Below are positions 1-8,207 of a stretch of DNA of 15,434 nt, piece after piece. This DNA is from Pyrinomonadaceae bacterium. Its GTDB lineage: Bacteria; Acidobacteriota; Blastocatellia; Pyrinomonadales; Pyrinomonadaceae. Location: NCBI GenBank assembly GCA_013695245.1, contig JACDAW010000028.1:1-15434 (forward strand), given 5' to 3'. Position 1 is the first letter of the stretch, and every line of letters begins with the position of its first letter. The position numbers and the translations under genes were made by a program. Below the pieces are notes generated by a model. The model ran no database searches and was not told the origin of the DNA. It saw nothing but the letters and a program-made list of their open reading frames with translations.

Positions 1-1422
1 GCTCCTCATGCGCAGCTTCTAAGTAACATCGAAGGAGCAATTCAAAAGGTTGCGAACGAAGCGATGACGCCTAACGAGCCGGCGGAAGAGTCGGCGCAAG
101 AGAGCAACAATGCGGTGAGGAGCGCGCGCCGGGATGGAAGCGCGACCGCTGCAAGTGAGTCGGAAATTCCGTTTGGCGTTACGGCCGTTGATGATTACAC
201 GTTGCGGGTGCGCTTGGTTCGTCCCGATAAAAACTTTCCGGCGTTAGTTGCCCATCCCGTCTTCCGTCCTGTTCATGAAAGGAGCGAAGCGCAACCGCAA
301 ACGACAGGTGAAAGTTCAGTTGATGGCGAAAAATCAAATGCGACTGGCGAAGCTAATTTCATCACGAACGGCGCATTTGTTTTGTCGCGCCGCGAGCCGA
401 ACTCGGTCGTGTTGGAACGCGCGCGTAACTACTGGGACGCGCAGACGGTTAAACTTGAGCGGGTGCGATTTGTGGGAATGCGCAGCGCCGAAGATGCGGT
501 TGCGGCTTATCATGCGGGCGAAGTAGATGCAGTGTCGAATGCGGCTTTCGAGCCGCTGGCTTTAAAACTTTTCACACCTTATAAAGATTTCCGTCGCGCA
601 ACTTTCGGCGCGGTAACTTATTACCAGTTCAACATGAATCGTCCTCCCTTTGATAATTTACTTTTGCGGCGGGCGTTCGCGCTCGCCATAGACCGCAATC
701 GCTTGAGCCGCGATGTGATGGGCGGCGCGACCGAACCCGCAACAAGTTTCTTACCTAAAGTGGAGGGCGGACAACAGCGCGAGGATAAAACCCCTTCAAT
801 TGAATACGATGTTGCGCAGGCGCGCGCGCTTCTGGCGCAAGCCGGATTTGCAGGGGGACGCGGCTTCCCGCGTGTGAAGCTACTCGTTAATCGAAACGAT
901 CAGCAGCGCGTGGTCGCGGAGGCTGTCGCCGCGATGTGGCGTAGCGCGTTAAACGTCGAAATAGAGGTGGTAATTAAGAGTTGGGAAGACTACGAAGCAG
1001 CTTTCAACGCGGGTGATTACGACATCGTGCGCCGCAGCCTTGTGATGCAGACGGCGGATGAAACGACAAACTTTTCTTTGATGTTCGGCTCAGGAGCTAA
1101 AGTCGAAGCCAACATGACGGGCAGGCAAGAGCAATCGAATGCAGCTCAAACCAGTGACGAACAGAGCGTTGCAGAACTCACGAGTAATGAGCAACCAAAA
1201 GCTCAGCAGGCTTTACCGCCGATCCTCGATGAAACTCAAGCGCTGGCGCAAATGCCTGCCGTGCCACTTTCTTTTGCATCATCCTATGCGCTTGTCAAGC
1301 CTTATGTGCTTCGCCTTGATGCTAATTTGTTAGACGTTCAATCCTTAAAAAACATTAGCATCAATACCGCTTGGCGTGCGCCGCAGCGAGACACGGTAGT
1401 TCGCGTCCAAAGCAGCCGATAA
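1..1422 (+). CDS. ABC transporter peptide-binding protein, SBP_bac_5 family (5' end missing)
   Basis: The reading frame is open from base 1, so the signal peptide and first lobe lie outside the window. About 473 residues are visible, ending at TAA 1420-1422. The family captures peptides in the periplasm and delivers them to an OppBC-type permease. Family-typical stretches are GAFVLSRREPNSVVLERA, then NYWD, a YHAGEVDA segment, RRAFALAIDR, and the lobe-II block ARALLAQAGFAGGRGFP. Each has a counterpart in the next gene, so the two are paralogues. Three Ser/Gln/Glu/Asn-rich low-complexity insertions sit near bases 64-165, 280-350 and 1110-1220. The last one stands where relatives carry the 'SDPKYDRML' helix region, which is missing here, so the C-terminal lobe is shortened. 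It could be a diverged or narrow-specificity binding protein. The family call is firm; substrate and activity are unknown. Confidence 0.85.
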   Translation, partial: APHAQLLSNIEGAIQKVANEAMTPNEPAEESAQESNNAVRSARRDGSATAASESEIPFGVTAVDDYTLRVRLVRPDKNFPALVAHPVFRPVHERSEAQPQTTGESSVDGEKSNATGEANFITNGAFVLSRREPNSVVLERARNYWDAQTVKLERVRFVGMRSAEDAVAAYHAGEVDAVSNAAFEPLALKLFTPYKDFRRATFGAVTYYQFNMNRPPFDNLLLRRAFALAIDRNRLSRDVMGGATEPATSFLPKVEGGQQREDKTPSIEYDVAQARALLAQAGFAGGRGFPRVKLLVNRNDQQRVVAEAVAAMWRSALNVEIEVVIKSWEDYEAAFNAGDYDIVRRSLVMQTADETTNFSLMFGSGAKVEANMTGRQEQSNAAQTSDEQSVAELTSNEQPKAQQALPPILDETQALAQMPAVPLSFASSYALVKPYVLRLDANLLDVQSLKNISINTAWRAPQRDTVVRVQSSR

Positions 1423-1679
1423 GCGTTTTAAGTTTTTGGATAAACATGAACAAATCGCTCAAGGCGAAATTTCGCAAGAGGTTTTTCAGTCAGCTAAAGT
1501 GACGAACAATCTTGCCCGTTTAAAAATACGCATGGTAAGTTGGCGCGCGCCTTACGCTTGTGAATCTGAAGGCGGCGGGCACAATTTCTCTTTCGCTCTC
1601 TCAAATAATTTATCTGAAAAATTCAACATTTGAGTTTATTCGCGCATCTTAAATTCTAATCCCACCATCGGAGTGAATT
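1423..1679. other. Intergenic region between the two binding-protein genes
   Basis: This 257-nt gap is visibly more AT-rich than the flanking genes. It contains a 12-nt perfect palindrome, GCGAAATTTCGC, at 1464-1475, followed shortly by a T5 run at 1482-1486. It also has a GTAAG/CTTAC inverted repeat (1535-1539 and 1551-1555) around a GC-alternating core. Upstream of the next gene, TTGAGT (1630-1635) and TCTAAT (1655-1660) resemble a -35/-10 pair, but the 19-nt spacer is long and the implied leader very short. None of these is strong alone. A 65-codon open frame at 1436-1633 has no ribosome binding site or recognisable domain and is not called. Confidence 0.4.
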
Positions 1680-1682
1680 ATG
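1668..1682 (+). promoter_or_regulatory. Ribosome binding site of the second binding-protein gene
   Basis: GGAG at 1670-1673 lies 6 nt before ATG 1680. This is near-ideal spacing and fixes the start of the complete binding-protein gene, placing a signal peptide exactly at its N-terminus. Confidence 0.7.
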
Positions 1683-3659
1683 CTCTCGAAATTCCGGTCG
1701 AATTACACGCTCGGTGCGCTCCTGTCATTCGCGTTGCTTACCCAGTCATGTTCAAGCACGGCAAGCAATGATCCATACTTTGGCAGAGTGCTGCCGCCGG
1801 AAGGACAAGTCTTACATTACATCACGGGTTCGGAGCCGCAATCGCTCGACCCACAGGCGATGGTCGGGCAGCCGGAGACGCGCATCGCCGTCGCGCTCTT
1901 CGACGGACTCGTTGAATACGACGAAAAAACGATCGCTCCCGTGCCTTCACTCGCCACACATTGGGACGTGAACGCTAACGGAACCGTCTGGACTTTCCAC
2001 TTGCGGCCAAGTGCGAAATGGACAGACGGGAAATTGCTCACCGCGTGCGACTTCGTTTATTCGTGGCGGCGCGGTCTCTCGCCCGAACTCGCCGCCAACA
2101 ACGCGAGCATGTTGTATTACGTCAAAAACGGCGAGCCGTTTAATTCGATGTCGGCCTACGTGCGCGATCCGTCAACGGGACGATTCGCCACGACCGACGA
2201 TCTGGAACGCGCGGGTGAAAGCGGCCCCGTCAACTTCTCAGGAACTGAGCCGATGAATTTTAACCGCAACGGTTTGAACTGCGATACACAAGGTTCCCAA
2301 GCTGCTTCATTACAAAGTGAAGCTACGCCGCAGCATCCACAAGAGAACAGCTCTTCTACGACAGAAGCGAAGTATTTATTCGTGCCATCTGATGAGGCGG
2401 CGCGCGCTAAACTTTTAAACGGCGATCCCGCGAAGAATAAACCCGGTCAGCCAAAGCTCGCGCGCTTTATCGAAGGCAAACAATTCGTTTCTGTCACGAA
2501 AGAAAACGTCGGCGTGCGCGCCCTCGATGCTTACACTTTCGAGGTGACGCTTGAAGCCCCGACCGCCTTCTTCGTCAAGATGCTGACACATCAATTCTTC
2601 CGCTCCGTGCCGCGACAAGCGATTGAGAAATACGGCGACACACTGTGGACGAAGCCCGGCCACATCGTTACTTCGGGAGCGTTCAAACTCGCCGAATGGA
2701 TTCCTTATGATGGCGTCGCCGTTGAACGCAACACCTCTTTTTGGGACAACGTGAACACGAAGCTCGACCGCATTATTTTCCTGACCGTCGAGGAAGCAAC
2801 GACGATGATGAATTTGTACAAAGCGGGCGAGGCGGACGCTATTGGCACCAACTACGTGCCCGCCCCGTGGCGTAATCAACTGAAGGAAACGAAGCGAGAT
2901 TACATTTATGGGCCTTACGTGACGATTGAATTTCTTGCTATTAAAACCACGATGCCGCCACTCAATGACTTGCGCGTGCGGCGCGCGCTCTCGATGGCGA
3001 TCAATCGCCAGATTCTCGCCGACCGTTCGCCGGGTCAACTTCCTCTCACCGGATTTACGCCGCCGATGGAAGGCTATGAAGGCGTGAAAGGCACGGACTT
3101 TAACCCGCAGGAAGCGCGGCGACTGCTCGCTGAAGCAGGTTTTCCAAACGGGCGTGGCTTCCCGAAAATCGAGATTCTTTACAATACGCTGGAATCCAAC
3201 AAGCAGCTTTATGAGATCGTGCAACAGATGCTTAAAACGAATCTCAACATTCCCGTCGAATTGACCAATCAAGAGTTTCGCGTTTATCTCGACAACACAC
3301 GCAACGACCGTCTGAACTTCAAAGGACTCGCGCGGCGCGGCTGGGTTGGCGATTATCTTGATCCGAACACCTTTTTCGAGTTGATGACGTCGGGTTCTAC
3401 CAACAATGGAACGGGTTGGAGCGATCCGAAATATGATCGGATGTTGATGGAGGCAAACGCTGCCGTCGATCCGTCCGTCCGCGCCGCCAAACTGCGCGAA
3501 GTTGAAAGCTACATGATCGCGCAGCAGCCAGTGATTCCTTTATTCGTCAAGGCTATTGCGGTGATGAGAAAGCCTTACGTCAAAAACTTTGAATCAAACT
3601 TGCTCGATCAGCACAATTGGCGCGGCGTCTATATCAACCATAATTGGCGGGCGGATTAA
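1680..3659 (+). CDS. oppA: Oligopeptide ABC transporter substrate-binding lipoprotein (OppA/DppA-like, SBP_bac_5)
   Basis: This 659-residue protein starts with a basic N-terminus (K4, R6), a hydrophobic stretch (about 10-21) and Cys24 followed by Ser-Ser-Thr. That fits a lipoprotein signal peptide, although the lipobox (TQSC) is not ideal. The SBP_bac_5 domain covers roughly residues 60-600: SEPQSLDPQ (51-59), the FDGLVEYD region (74-81), WTFHLRP (104-110), SGAFKLAEW (332-340) and, near the C-terminus, WSDPKYDRML. The role is periplasmic peptide capture for the OppBCDF complex encoded just downstream. Residues about 150-275 form an insertion beyond the usual length of about 540, including a Ser/Gln/Thr-rich stretch near 202-230. 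A 137-nt gap with a stem-loop separates it from oppB. It is a paralogue of the truncated gene upstream. Family and role are solid; peptide specificity cannot be read from sequence. Confidence 0.93.
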   Translation: MLSKFRSNYTLGALLSFALLTQSCSSTASNDPYFGRVLPPEGQVLHYITGSEPQSLDPQAMVGQPETRIAVALFDGLVEYDEKTIAPVPSLATHWDVNANGTVWTFHLRPSAKWTDGKLLTACDFVYSWRRGLSPELAANNASMLYYVKNGEPFNSMSAYVRDPSTGRFATTDDLERAGESGPVNFSGTEPMNFNRNGLNCDTQGSQAASLQSEATPQHPQENSSSTTEAKYLFVPSDEAARAKLLNGDPAKNKPGQPKLARFIEGKQFVSVTKENVGVRALDAYTFEVTLEAPTAFFVKMLTHQFFRSVPRQAIEKYGDTLWTKPGHIVTSGAFKLAEWIPYDGVAVERNTSFWDNVNTKLDRIIFLTVEEATTMMNLYKAGEADAIGTNYVPAPWRNQLKETKRDYIYGPYVTIEFLAIKTTMPPLNDLRVRRALSMAINRQILADRSPGQLPLTGFTPPMEGYEGVKGTDFNPQEARRLLAEAGFPNGRGFPKIEILYNTLESNKQLYEIVQQMLKTNLNIPVELTNQEFRVYLDNTRNDRLNFKGLARRGWVGDYLDPNTFFELMTSGSTNNGTGWSDPKYDRMLMEANAAVDPSVRAAKLREVESYMIAQQPVIPLFVKAIAVMRKPYVKNFESNLLDQHNWRGVYINHNWRAD

Positions 3660-3680
3660 ACTCAACAAAGGGGGTCGAAT

Positions 3681-3710
3681 GCGGCGCACGCGCTTAAATG
3701 AAAGCGCCGC
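3681..3710 (+). terminator. GC-rich stem-loop between oppA and oppB (attenuator or mRNA-stabilising hairpin)
   Basis: GCGGCGC (3681-3687) is complementary to GCGCCGC (3704-3710). Within it GCGCTT (3690-3695) pairs with AAGCGC (3702-3707) around the loop AAATGA. The downstream sequence (TATTTAATG) is AT-rich but has no real T tract, so this is more likely a partial terminator or a 3'-end stabiliser for the oppA message than a full stop. Such hairpins are common after binding-protein genes, which need higher expression than their permeases. The effect here is inferred. Confidence 0.5.
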
Positions 3711-3796
3711 TATTTAATGTCAGCAAGATGGGCGCTTCCGCTGGCTTACAGGCGAAGCAGTTCAGAATTGCAACTTGGAAGTTAAGGTAAACGGTT

Positions 3797-4744
3797 ATGC
3801 TTCGATTCATCATTCGCCGCTTGCTCGTGATCTTGCCGATGGTGCTGCTGGTGATCACGATTGCGTATGCGCTTATCAAACTTGCGCCGGGAAATTTCTA
3901 TGCGACGGAGAGGGGATTGCCTGAAGCGGTCGAGCGAAACATCCGGCAGAAATACGGGCTTGATAAATCTTGGTATGTGCAATACGGCAAGACGATGTGG
4001 AACATCATGCGGGGCGATTTCGGCTTTTCGCGTAAGTACCAAGATCAAACAGTGAACGAAATTCTGTGGCAAGCGGCGCCCGTCTCCGCCACGCTTGGAC
4101 TCACGGCTTATCTGCTTGCGCTCACGCTCGGACTCACTTTCGGCACGCTCGCGGCGCTCAGGCAAAACTCTGCGCTCGATTACGGTTCGATGGCGGCGGC
4201 GATGCTCGGCATCAGTCTCCCTAATTTTGTGCTCGGCCCGCTGCTCGTACTCGTCTTCGCGTTAACGCTCTTTTGGTTGCCGCCTGCGCGTTGGGAATGG
4301 TGGGTGAAGATCGGTTCGGGAGGAATCCCAAATCCGCGTTTTTTATTGATGCCCGCCGTAACGCTCGCTGCTCTTTACACCGCTTACATCGCCCGACTTA
4401 CGCGCTCCGGGATGCTCGAAGTTCTACGCAAAGATTACATCCGCACGGCGCGCGCGAAGGGTTTGAGCGAACGACAGGTTGTGATTAGACACGCTTTGCG
4501 CGGTGGCATTCTGCCGGTCGTGAGTTTTACGGGGCCTGCACTCGCTTTTATCGTCGCCGGGACGGTCGTCGTTGAGCGCGTGTTTGCGATTCCCGGTCTC
4601 GGCAATTATTTCATTAACGCCGCACTTAACCGCGATGCGCCGCTTCTCTTAGGCATCACGGCCTTTGTCGCGATCCTCGTTCTCGTCTTTAATCTTCTCG
4701 TTGACATTGCCTATGCTTTCATCGATCCGCGCATTCGTTATTAG
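3797..4744 (+). CDS. oppB: Oligopeptide/dipeptide ABC transporter permease (OppB/DppB family)
   Basis: This 315-residue inner-membrane protein is of normal OppB length. It starts with the family-typical MLRFIIRRLLVILPM and continues with a first membrane segment, a periplasmic loop containing the GDFGFS motif (73-78), and about five more membrane segments (near 98-120, 133-160, 183-200, 240-262 and 284-306). The cytoplasmic EAA coupling loop, DYIRTARAKGLSERQVVIRH (213-232), docks onto the ATPase subunits. PGLGN (266-270) is also typical. It pairs with the OppC-like permease to form the peptide channel. A modest Shine-Dalgarno-like AAGG lies at 3784-3787, 9 nt before the ATG. The gap to oppC is 23 nt, so the two are co-transcribed. 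The sequence cannot separate Opp from Dpp or a related nickel/peptide importer, so the symbol is by family resemblance. Confidence 0.93.
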   Translation: MLRFIIRRLLVILPMVLLVITIAYALIKLAPGNFYATERGLPEAVERNIRQKYGLDKSWYVQYGKTMWNIMRGDFGFSRKYQDQTVNEILWQAAPVSATLGLTAYLLALTLGLTFGTLAALRQNSALDYGSMAAAMLGISLPNFVLGPLLVLVFALTLFWLPPARWEWWVKIGSGGIPNPRFLLMPAVTLAALYTAYIARLTRSGMLEVLRKDYIRTARAKGLSERQVVIRHALRGGILPVVSFTGPALAFIVAGTVVVERVFAIPGLGNYFINAALNRDAPLLLGITAFVAILVLVFNLLVDIAYAFIDPRIRY

Positions 4745-4767
4745 ACTAGGGAAGGACACGAGCTTCT

Positions 4768-5850
4768 ATGTCGCAACAACCGCCAAGCGAAATCGAAAAG
4801 ATTCCGACCCGGAACCCAAACGAATCGTTGGACAAAGCGCCGACGCTTGCGCCGCCGTCCACTGTCGCCGCGCAGCAGAAGATTAATACACCGGAAGCGA
4901 TAGCAGCCGATCAGCTTTATGGCACTGCGCCGCCGTCAAATGAATTATGGCAGGAGACTGCGGGCGGACAGTTAGAAGGCACAAGCTTGTGGCGCGATGC
5001 GTGGCGGCGTCTGAAGAAGAATAAATTTGCGATGCTTGGTTTGATTGTCACCGGGATTATCATCGTAGCTTCGCTGCTCGGCCCAACCCTACTGCGCATC
5101 GCCACAAAGGGAACGCACACTTACGATTTTATTCCGCAGCAAGGCGAACTCGTGCGCGCAATGCCGCCGAGTCTAAATCATCCGATGGGAACCGATCCGC
5201 AGGGGCGCGACATGCTGGCGCGCGTGCTCTACGGCGGGCAAATTTCGCTGATGGTCGGCTTGGTGTCAACCTTCGTCTCGCTTCTAATTGGCGTGGCTTA
5301 CGGAGCGACGGCTGGCTACCTTGGCGGCCGGGTTGATAACTTGATGATGCGGATCGTGGACGTGTTGTTTGCGATTCCTTACATGATGCTCGTGATCGTG
5401 CTGCTCGCCTTGTTTGAGAAAAGCCTCGTGCTACTATTCGCCGCGCTCGGCGCCATTTCGTGGTTGACGATGGCGCGCATTGTGCGCGGGCAGGTGTTGT
5501 CTTTGAAGAACCAAGAGTTTGTTGAAGCGGCGCGCAGCATCGGAGTTCCGACGTGGAAGATTATCCTGCGCCACTTAGTGCCGAACACGCTTGGCCCCGT
5601 CATCGTTTATGCGACGCTCACCGTGCCAAGCGTGATGTTGCAGGAGGCATTCTTGAGTTACTTAGGTCTCGGCGTGCAAGCGCCGCGCTCGTCGTGGGGC
5701 ACGCTTGCGGCCGAGGGCGCGCAAAACATCGCTATCTTTCCTTGGTTGATCATCTTTCCCGGCATCGTAATGGCGCTCACGCTCTTTAGTCTCAACTTCG
5801 TCGGCGACGGGCTGCGCGATGCGCTCGACCCGCAGATGCGAAAGGTATAA
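4768..5850 (+). CDS. oppC: Oligopeptide/dipeptide ABC transporter permease (OppC/DppC family)
   Basis: This 360-residue inner-membrane permease is the partner of the OppB-like protein. Residues 1-74 form a Pro/Ala/Gln-rich cytoplasmic tail with no obvious fold, longer than in many OppC proteins. The OppC N-terminal element LWRDAWRRLKKNKFAMLG (74-91) then leads into the first membrane helix (about 88-106). GTDPQGRD (141-148) is a hallmark of this family. Five further membrane segments follow, with the EAA coupling loop EFVEAARSIGVPTWKIILRH (250-269). The C-terminal FVGDGLRDALDP is also family-typical. GGGAAGGA (4749-4756) lies 11 nt before the ATG. The stop codon is 6 nt from the next start, so translation of the oppD-like gene is probably coupled. 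Confidence 0.93.
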   Translation: MSQQPPSEIEKIPTRNPNESLDKAPTLAPPSTVAAQQKINTPEAIAADQLYGTAPPSNELWQETAGGQLEGTSLWRDAWRRLKKNKFAMLGLIVTGIIIVASLLGPTLLRIATKGTHTYDFIPQQGELVRAMPPSLNHPMGTDPQGRDMLARVLYGGQISLMVGLVSTFVSLLIGVAYGATAGYLGGRVDNLMMRIVDVLFAIPYMMLVIVLLALFEKSLVLLFAALGAISWLTMARIVRGQVLSLKNQEFVEAARSIGVPTWKIILRHLVPNTLGPVIVYATLTVPSVMLQEAFLSYLGLGVQAPRSSWGTLAAEGAQNIAIFPWLIIFPGIVMALTLFSLNFVGDGLRDALDPQMRKV

Positions 5851-5856
5851 CGGAGA

Positions 5857-6942
5857 ATGAGCGAGGAAAACGGGACATTGCTTTCAGTAAGAGAGCTTCG
5901 CACGTACTTTGAGACGGAGGACGGCACGGTGAAGGCCGTTGACGGCGTCAGCTTCGAGCTTAAACGCGGCGAGACTTTAGGGATCGTTGGCGAATCTGGT
6001 TCGGGCAAGTCGGTAACTAATCTTTCGCTGCTGCGACTCGTTCCGCAGCCGCCCGGTCGTATTGTTTCCGGCGAAGTCCTATTTAACGGTGAAGACATTT
6101 TCGCTTTATCAGAAGGCGAGATGCGTAAGATTCGCGGCAAGCGTATTGCGATGATCTTTCAAGACCCGATGACATCGCTCAATCCTTTCATGCGCATCTC
6201 GAAGCAGTTGATGGAGATCACTCAACTTCATCTCGGCCATACGCGCGCGCAAGCGTATGAGCGCGCCGTCGAGATGCTTGAGACGGTTGGCATGCCCGAT
6301 GCGCGGACGAGGGCGCGAAGTTATCCGCATGAGTTTTCCGGCGGGATGCGCCAGCGCGTAATGATCGCAATGGCGCTTTCGTGTGAACCAGAACTGCTGA
6401 TCGCTGATGAACCGACAACCGCGTTAGACGTGACGATTCAAGCGCAGATTTTAGAACTCATCAAAGAACTTAAGCGCAAGACGGGAACGAGCGTGATCCT
6501 CATCACGCATGACTTAGGCGTGGTCGCCGGGATGACCGATCACATCATCGTGATGTATGCGGGGAAAGTTTTCGAGCAAGCCACAACACGCGAGTTGTTC
6601 GCCTGTCCCGGCAATCCATATACAAAAGGCTTGCTGCGCTCCGTCCCCGATCCGAGTCATGAAGAGGGAACGGAGCTATATCAAATTCCGGGCTTGCCGC
6701 CGGATGTGGCGCGCTTGCCGCCGGGCTGCCCGTTCGCGCCGCGATGCGAACGCGCCGAAGAGATTTGCCGCCGCGAGTATCCACCGTTCGTGCAACTCAA
6801 CCACGATCATCATTCACTCTGCCACTTCGCCAGAGAGGTTTACGATAAATCATGCCATGAGCGCGAAAGTCGTAAGCCGGCGCAGGAATTCACGCTCAAC
6901 GCGCCGCAAAGCGATTCGCCCGCGACGGAGCAAAACCAATGA
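5857..6942 (+). CDS. oppD: Oligopeptide/dipeptide ABC transporter ATPase (OppD/DppD family)
   Basis: This 361-residue cytoplasmic ATPase powers peptide import with OppF. It is complete: Walker A GESGSGKS (45-52), Q-loop Q102 in FQDPMTSLNP, ABC signature SGGMRQR (161-167), Walker B LLIADEP (180-186) and switch His218. The C-terminal oligopeptide-specific extension has NPYTKGLLRSVP (253-264) and four cysteines, C291, C297, C304 and C322, spaced C-x5-C-x6-C-x17-C. As I recall, cysteines at this place ligate a [4Fe-4S] cluster in structures of related transporters; cluster binding here is inferred. The last 30 or so residues are a variable tail. The start is slightly odd: GGAG (5852-5855) is only 1 nt from the ATG, while AAAGG (5841-5845) at the end of oppC sits 11 nt away and may be used instead. 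The gene ends in an ATGA overlap with the oppF-like gene. Confidence 0.94.
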   Translation: MSEENGTLLSVRELRTYFETEDGTVKAVDGVSFELKRGETLGIVGESGSGKSVTNLSLLRLVPQPPGRIVSGEVLFNGEDIFALSEGEMRKIRGKRIAMIFQDPMTSLNPFMRISKQLMEITQLHLGHTRAQAYERAVEMLETVGMPDARTRARSYPHEFSGGMRQRVMIAMALSCEPELLIADEPTTALDVTIQAQILELIKELKRKTGTSVILITHDLGVVAGMTDHIIVMYAGKVFEQATTRELFACPGNPYTKGLLRSVPDPSHEEGTELYQIPGLPPDVARLPPGCPFAPRCERAEEICRREYPPFVQLNHDHHSLCHFAREVYDKSCHERESRKPAQEFTLNAPQSDSPATEQNQ

Positions 6943-8087
6943 GCAGCACGCCACAAGAACACAGGAACGCGCCGCTTCCGCCGCCCGTCTCGGCGCAGAA
7001 TTCTTCCGAAGGTAATGATCAAGTTCTCATCGCTATCCGCGATCTCAAAGTGCATTTCGATCTCGGCGGCGGAACGCTCTTAGAAAGAGTCGCGGGCGGC
7101 GCGCGTGTGCGGAGAGTGGTCAAAGCCGTTGATGGAGTTTCGATTGACATTTATGAAGGTGAAACTCTCGGACTCGTCGGCGAATCCGGCTGCGGTAAGT
7201 CAACATTGGGTCGCGCCGTTTTGCGTTTGACCGAACCGACAAGCGGGCAAGTGCTTTTCAACAACCGTGACCTCGCCCGTCTCTCGAAGGCCGAAATGCG
7301 GGGCGAGCGCAAAAATTTGCAGATGATCTTTCAAGACCCGTATGCGAGTCTTAATCCGCGCATGACGGTGGGGCAAATTATCGCCGAACCCATCGAGACT
7401 TTCCGTCTCGCGCGCGGCAAAGAGACGGATGATCGTGTGCGTGATTTAATGGAGACGGTCGGATTAAGCCCGCGCTTCATTAAGCGTTACCCGCATGAAT
7501 TTTCCGGCGGGCAACGCCAACGTATCGGCATCGCACGCGCGCTCGCCGCTCGTCCTAAATTTATCGTTGCCGATGAGCCGATCTCCGCCTTAGACGTTTC
7601 CATTCAAGCGCAGATCATGAATTTGATGGAGCGTTTGCAGCGCGAAAGAAATTTAACCTACTTGTTTATCTCACACGACTTGCGCGCAATACGTCACGTC
7701 GCGGATCGCGTAGCGGTGATGTATCTCGGCAAGTTAGTCGAGATCGCCGATGCGAAGGTGGCTTACGACGAGCCATTGATGCCATACACGAAAGCTCTTA
7801 TCTCGGCCGTGCCCGTGCCTGATCCCGAAGTAGAGATTGCGCGCAAACGCATTGTGCTTGAAGGCGATGTTCCCAGCGCGATTAACCCTCCCTCCGGCTG
7901 CCCTTTTCACACGCGCTGCCCGTATCGAATCGAAGCGTGCCGTGAAGTTGTGCCACCGCTCGTCGAGATCAAGCCAAAGCACTTCGCCGCGTGCATTCGC
8001 ATTAGCCCCGAACAGCCCTATATCGAACAAGTTGCGCCGGGCGATGCGCCGGGACTCAGCAGCACGGGGCGCGTCATTGCACGATAA
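6939..8087 (+). CDS. oppF: Oligopeptide/dipeptide ABC transporter ATPase (OppF/DppF family)
   Basis: This 382-residue cytoplasmic ATPase is the second motor subunit of the importer. Residues 1-28 are a disordered-looking Pro/Ser/Asn leader. Catalytic motifs are complete: Walker A GESGCGKS (81-88), Q-loop Q132 in FQDPYASLNP, signature SGGQRQR (189-195), Walker B FIVADEP (208-214) and switch His246. A short insertion with GGGTLLERVAGGARVRR (43-59) before the Walker A strand is typical of OppF rather than OppD. The C-terminal extension repeats the OppD cysteine spacing with C321, C327, C334 and C352. The start is supported by GGAG (6927-6930), 8 nt before an ATG that overlaps the oppD stop (ATGA 6939-6942). 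It is the last gene of the importer operon and is followed by a hairpin with a T-rich tail. Confidence 0.94.
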   Translation: MSSTPQEHRNAPLPPPVSAQNSSEGNDQVLIAIRDLKVHFDLGGGTLLERVAGGARVRRVVKAVDGVSIDIYEGETLGLVGESGCGKSTLGRAVLRLTEPTSGQVLFNNRDLARLSKAEMRGERKNLQMIFQDPYASLNPRMTVGQIIAEPIETFRLARGKETDDRVRDLMETVGLSPRFIKRYPHEFSGGQRQRIGIARALAARPKFIVADEPISALDVSIQAQIMNLMERLQRERNLTYLFISHDLRAIRHVADRVAVMYLGKLVEIADAKVAYDEPLMPYTKALISAVPVPDPEVEIARKRIVLEGDVPSAINPPSGCPFHTRCPYRIEACREVVPPLVEIKPKHFAACIRISPEQPYIEQVAPGDAPGLSSTGRVIAR

Positions 8088-8173
8088 AGCGAGCCGAATG
8101 AACTAAAGTGAAAGAGGGCACTCATTAGTTGTATAAATTGGATTAGGCTATTTAAGTCTTAAAGATAGAGTGC

Positions 8174-8207
8174 AGGAAAGGAATAGCTTTCCTCCCTTTC
8201 TTGTTTT
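8174..8207 (+). terminator. Rho-independent terminator candidate after the importer operon
   Basis: AGGAAAG (8174-8180) pairs perfectly with CTTTCCT (8187-8193) around the loop GAATAG. A pyrimidine-rich tail ending in TTTCTTGTTTT (8197-8207) follows. The 7-bp stem is only moderately GC-rich and the tail is interrupted by C and G, so termination may be partial. Confidence 0.5.

Noticed and set aside
1436..1633. 65-codon open frame between the two binding-protein genes
   Set aside because: No ribosome binding site, no recognisable domain, irregular composition, and it lies in an AT-rich gap with regulatory-looking palindromes.
2415..3272. 285-codon open frame on the - strand
   Set aside because: It lies wholly inside the well-supported binding-protein gene and its translation is Arg/His-rich without domain features, as expected of an antisense shadow in GC-rich DNA.
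5658..6140. 160-codon open frame on the - strand
   Set aside because: Antisense to the end of the oppC-like gene and start of the oppD-like gene; Ser/Pro/Arg-rich translation without motifs.
6557..7015. 152-codon + strand frame across the oppD/oppF junction
   Set aside because: Overlaps both catalytically complete ATPase genes in another frame; Arg/Ala-rich shadow.
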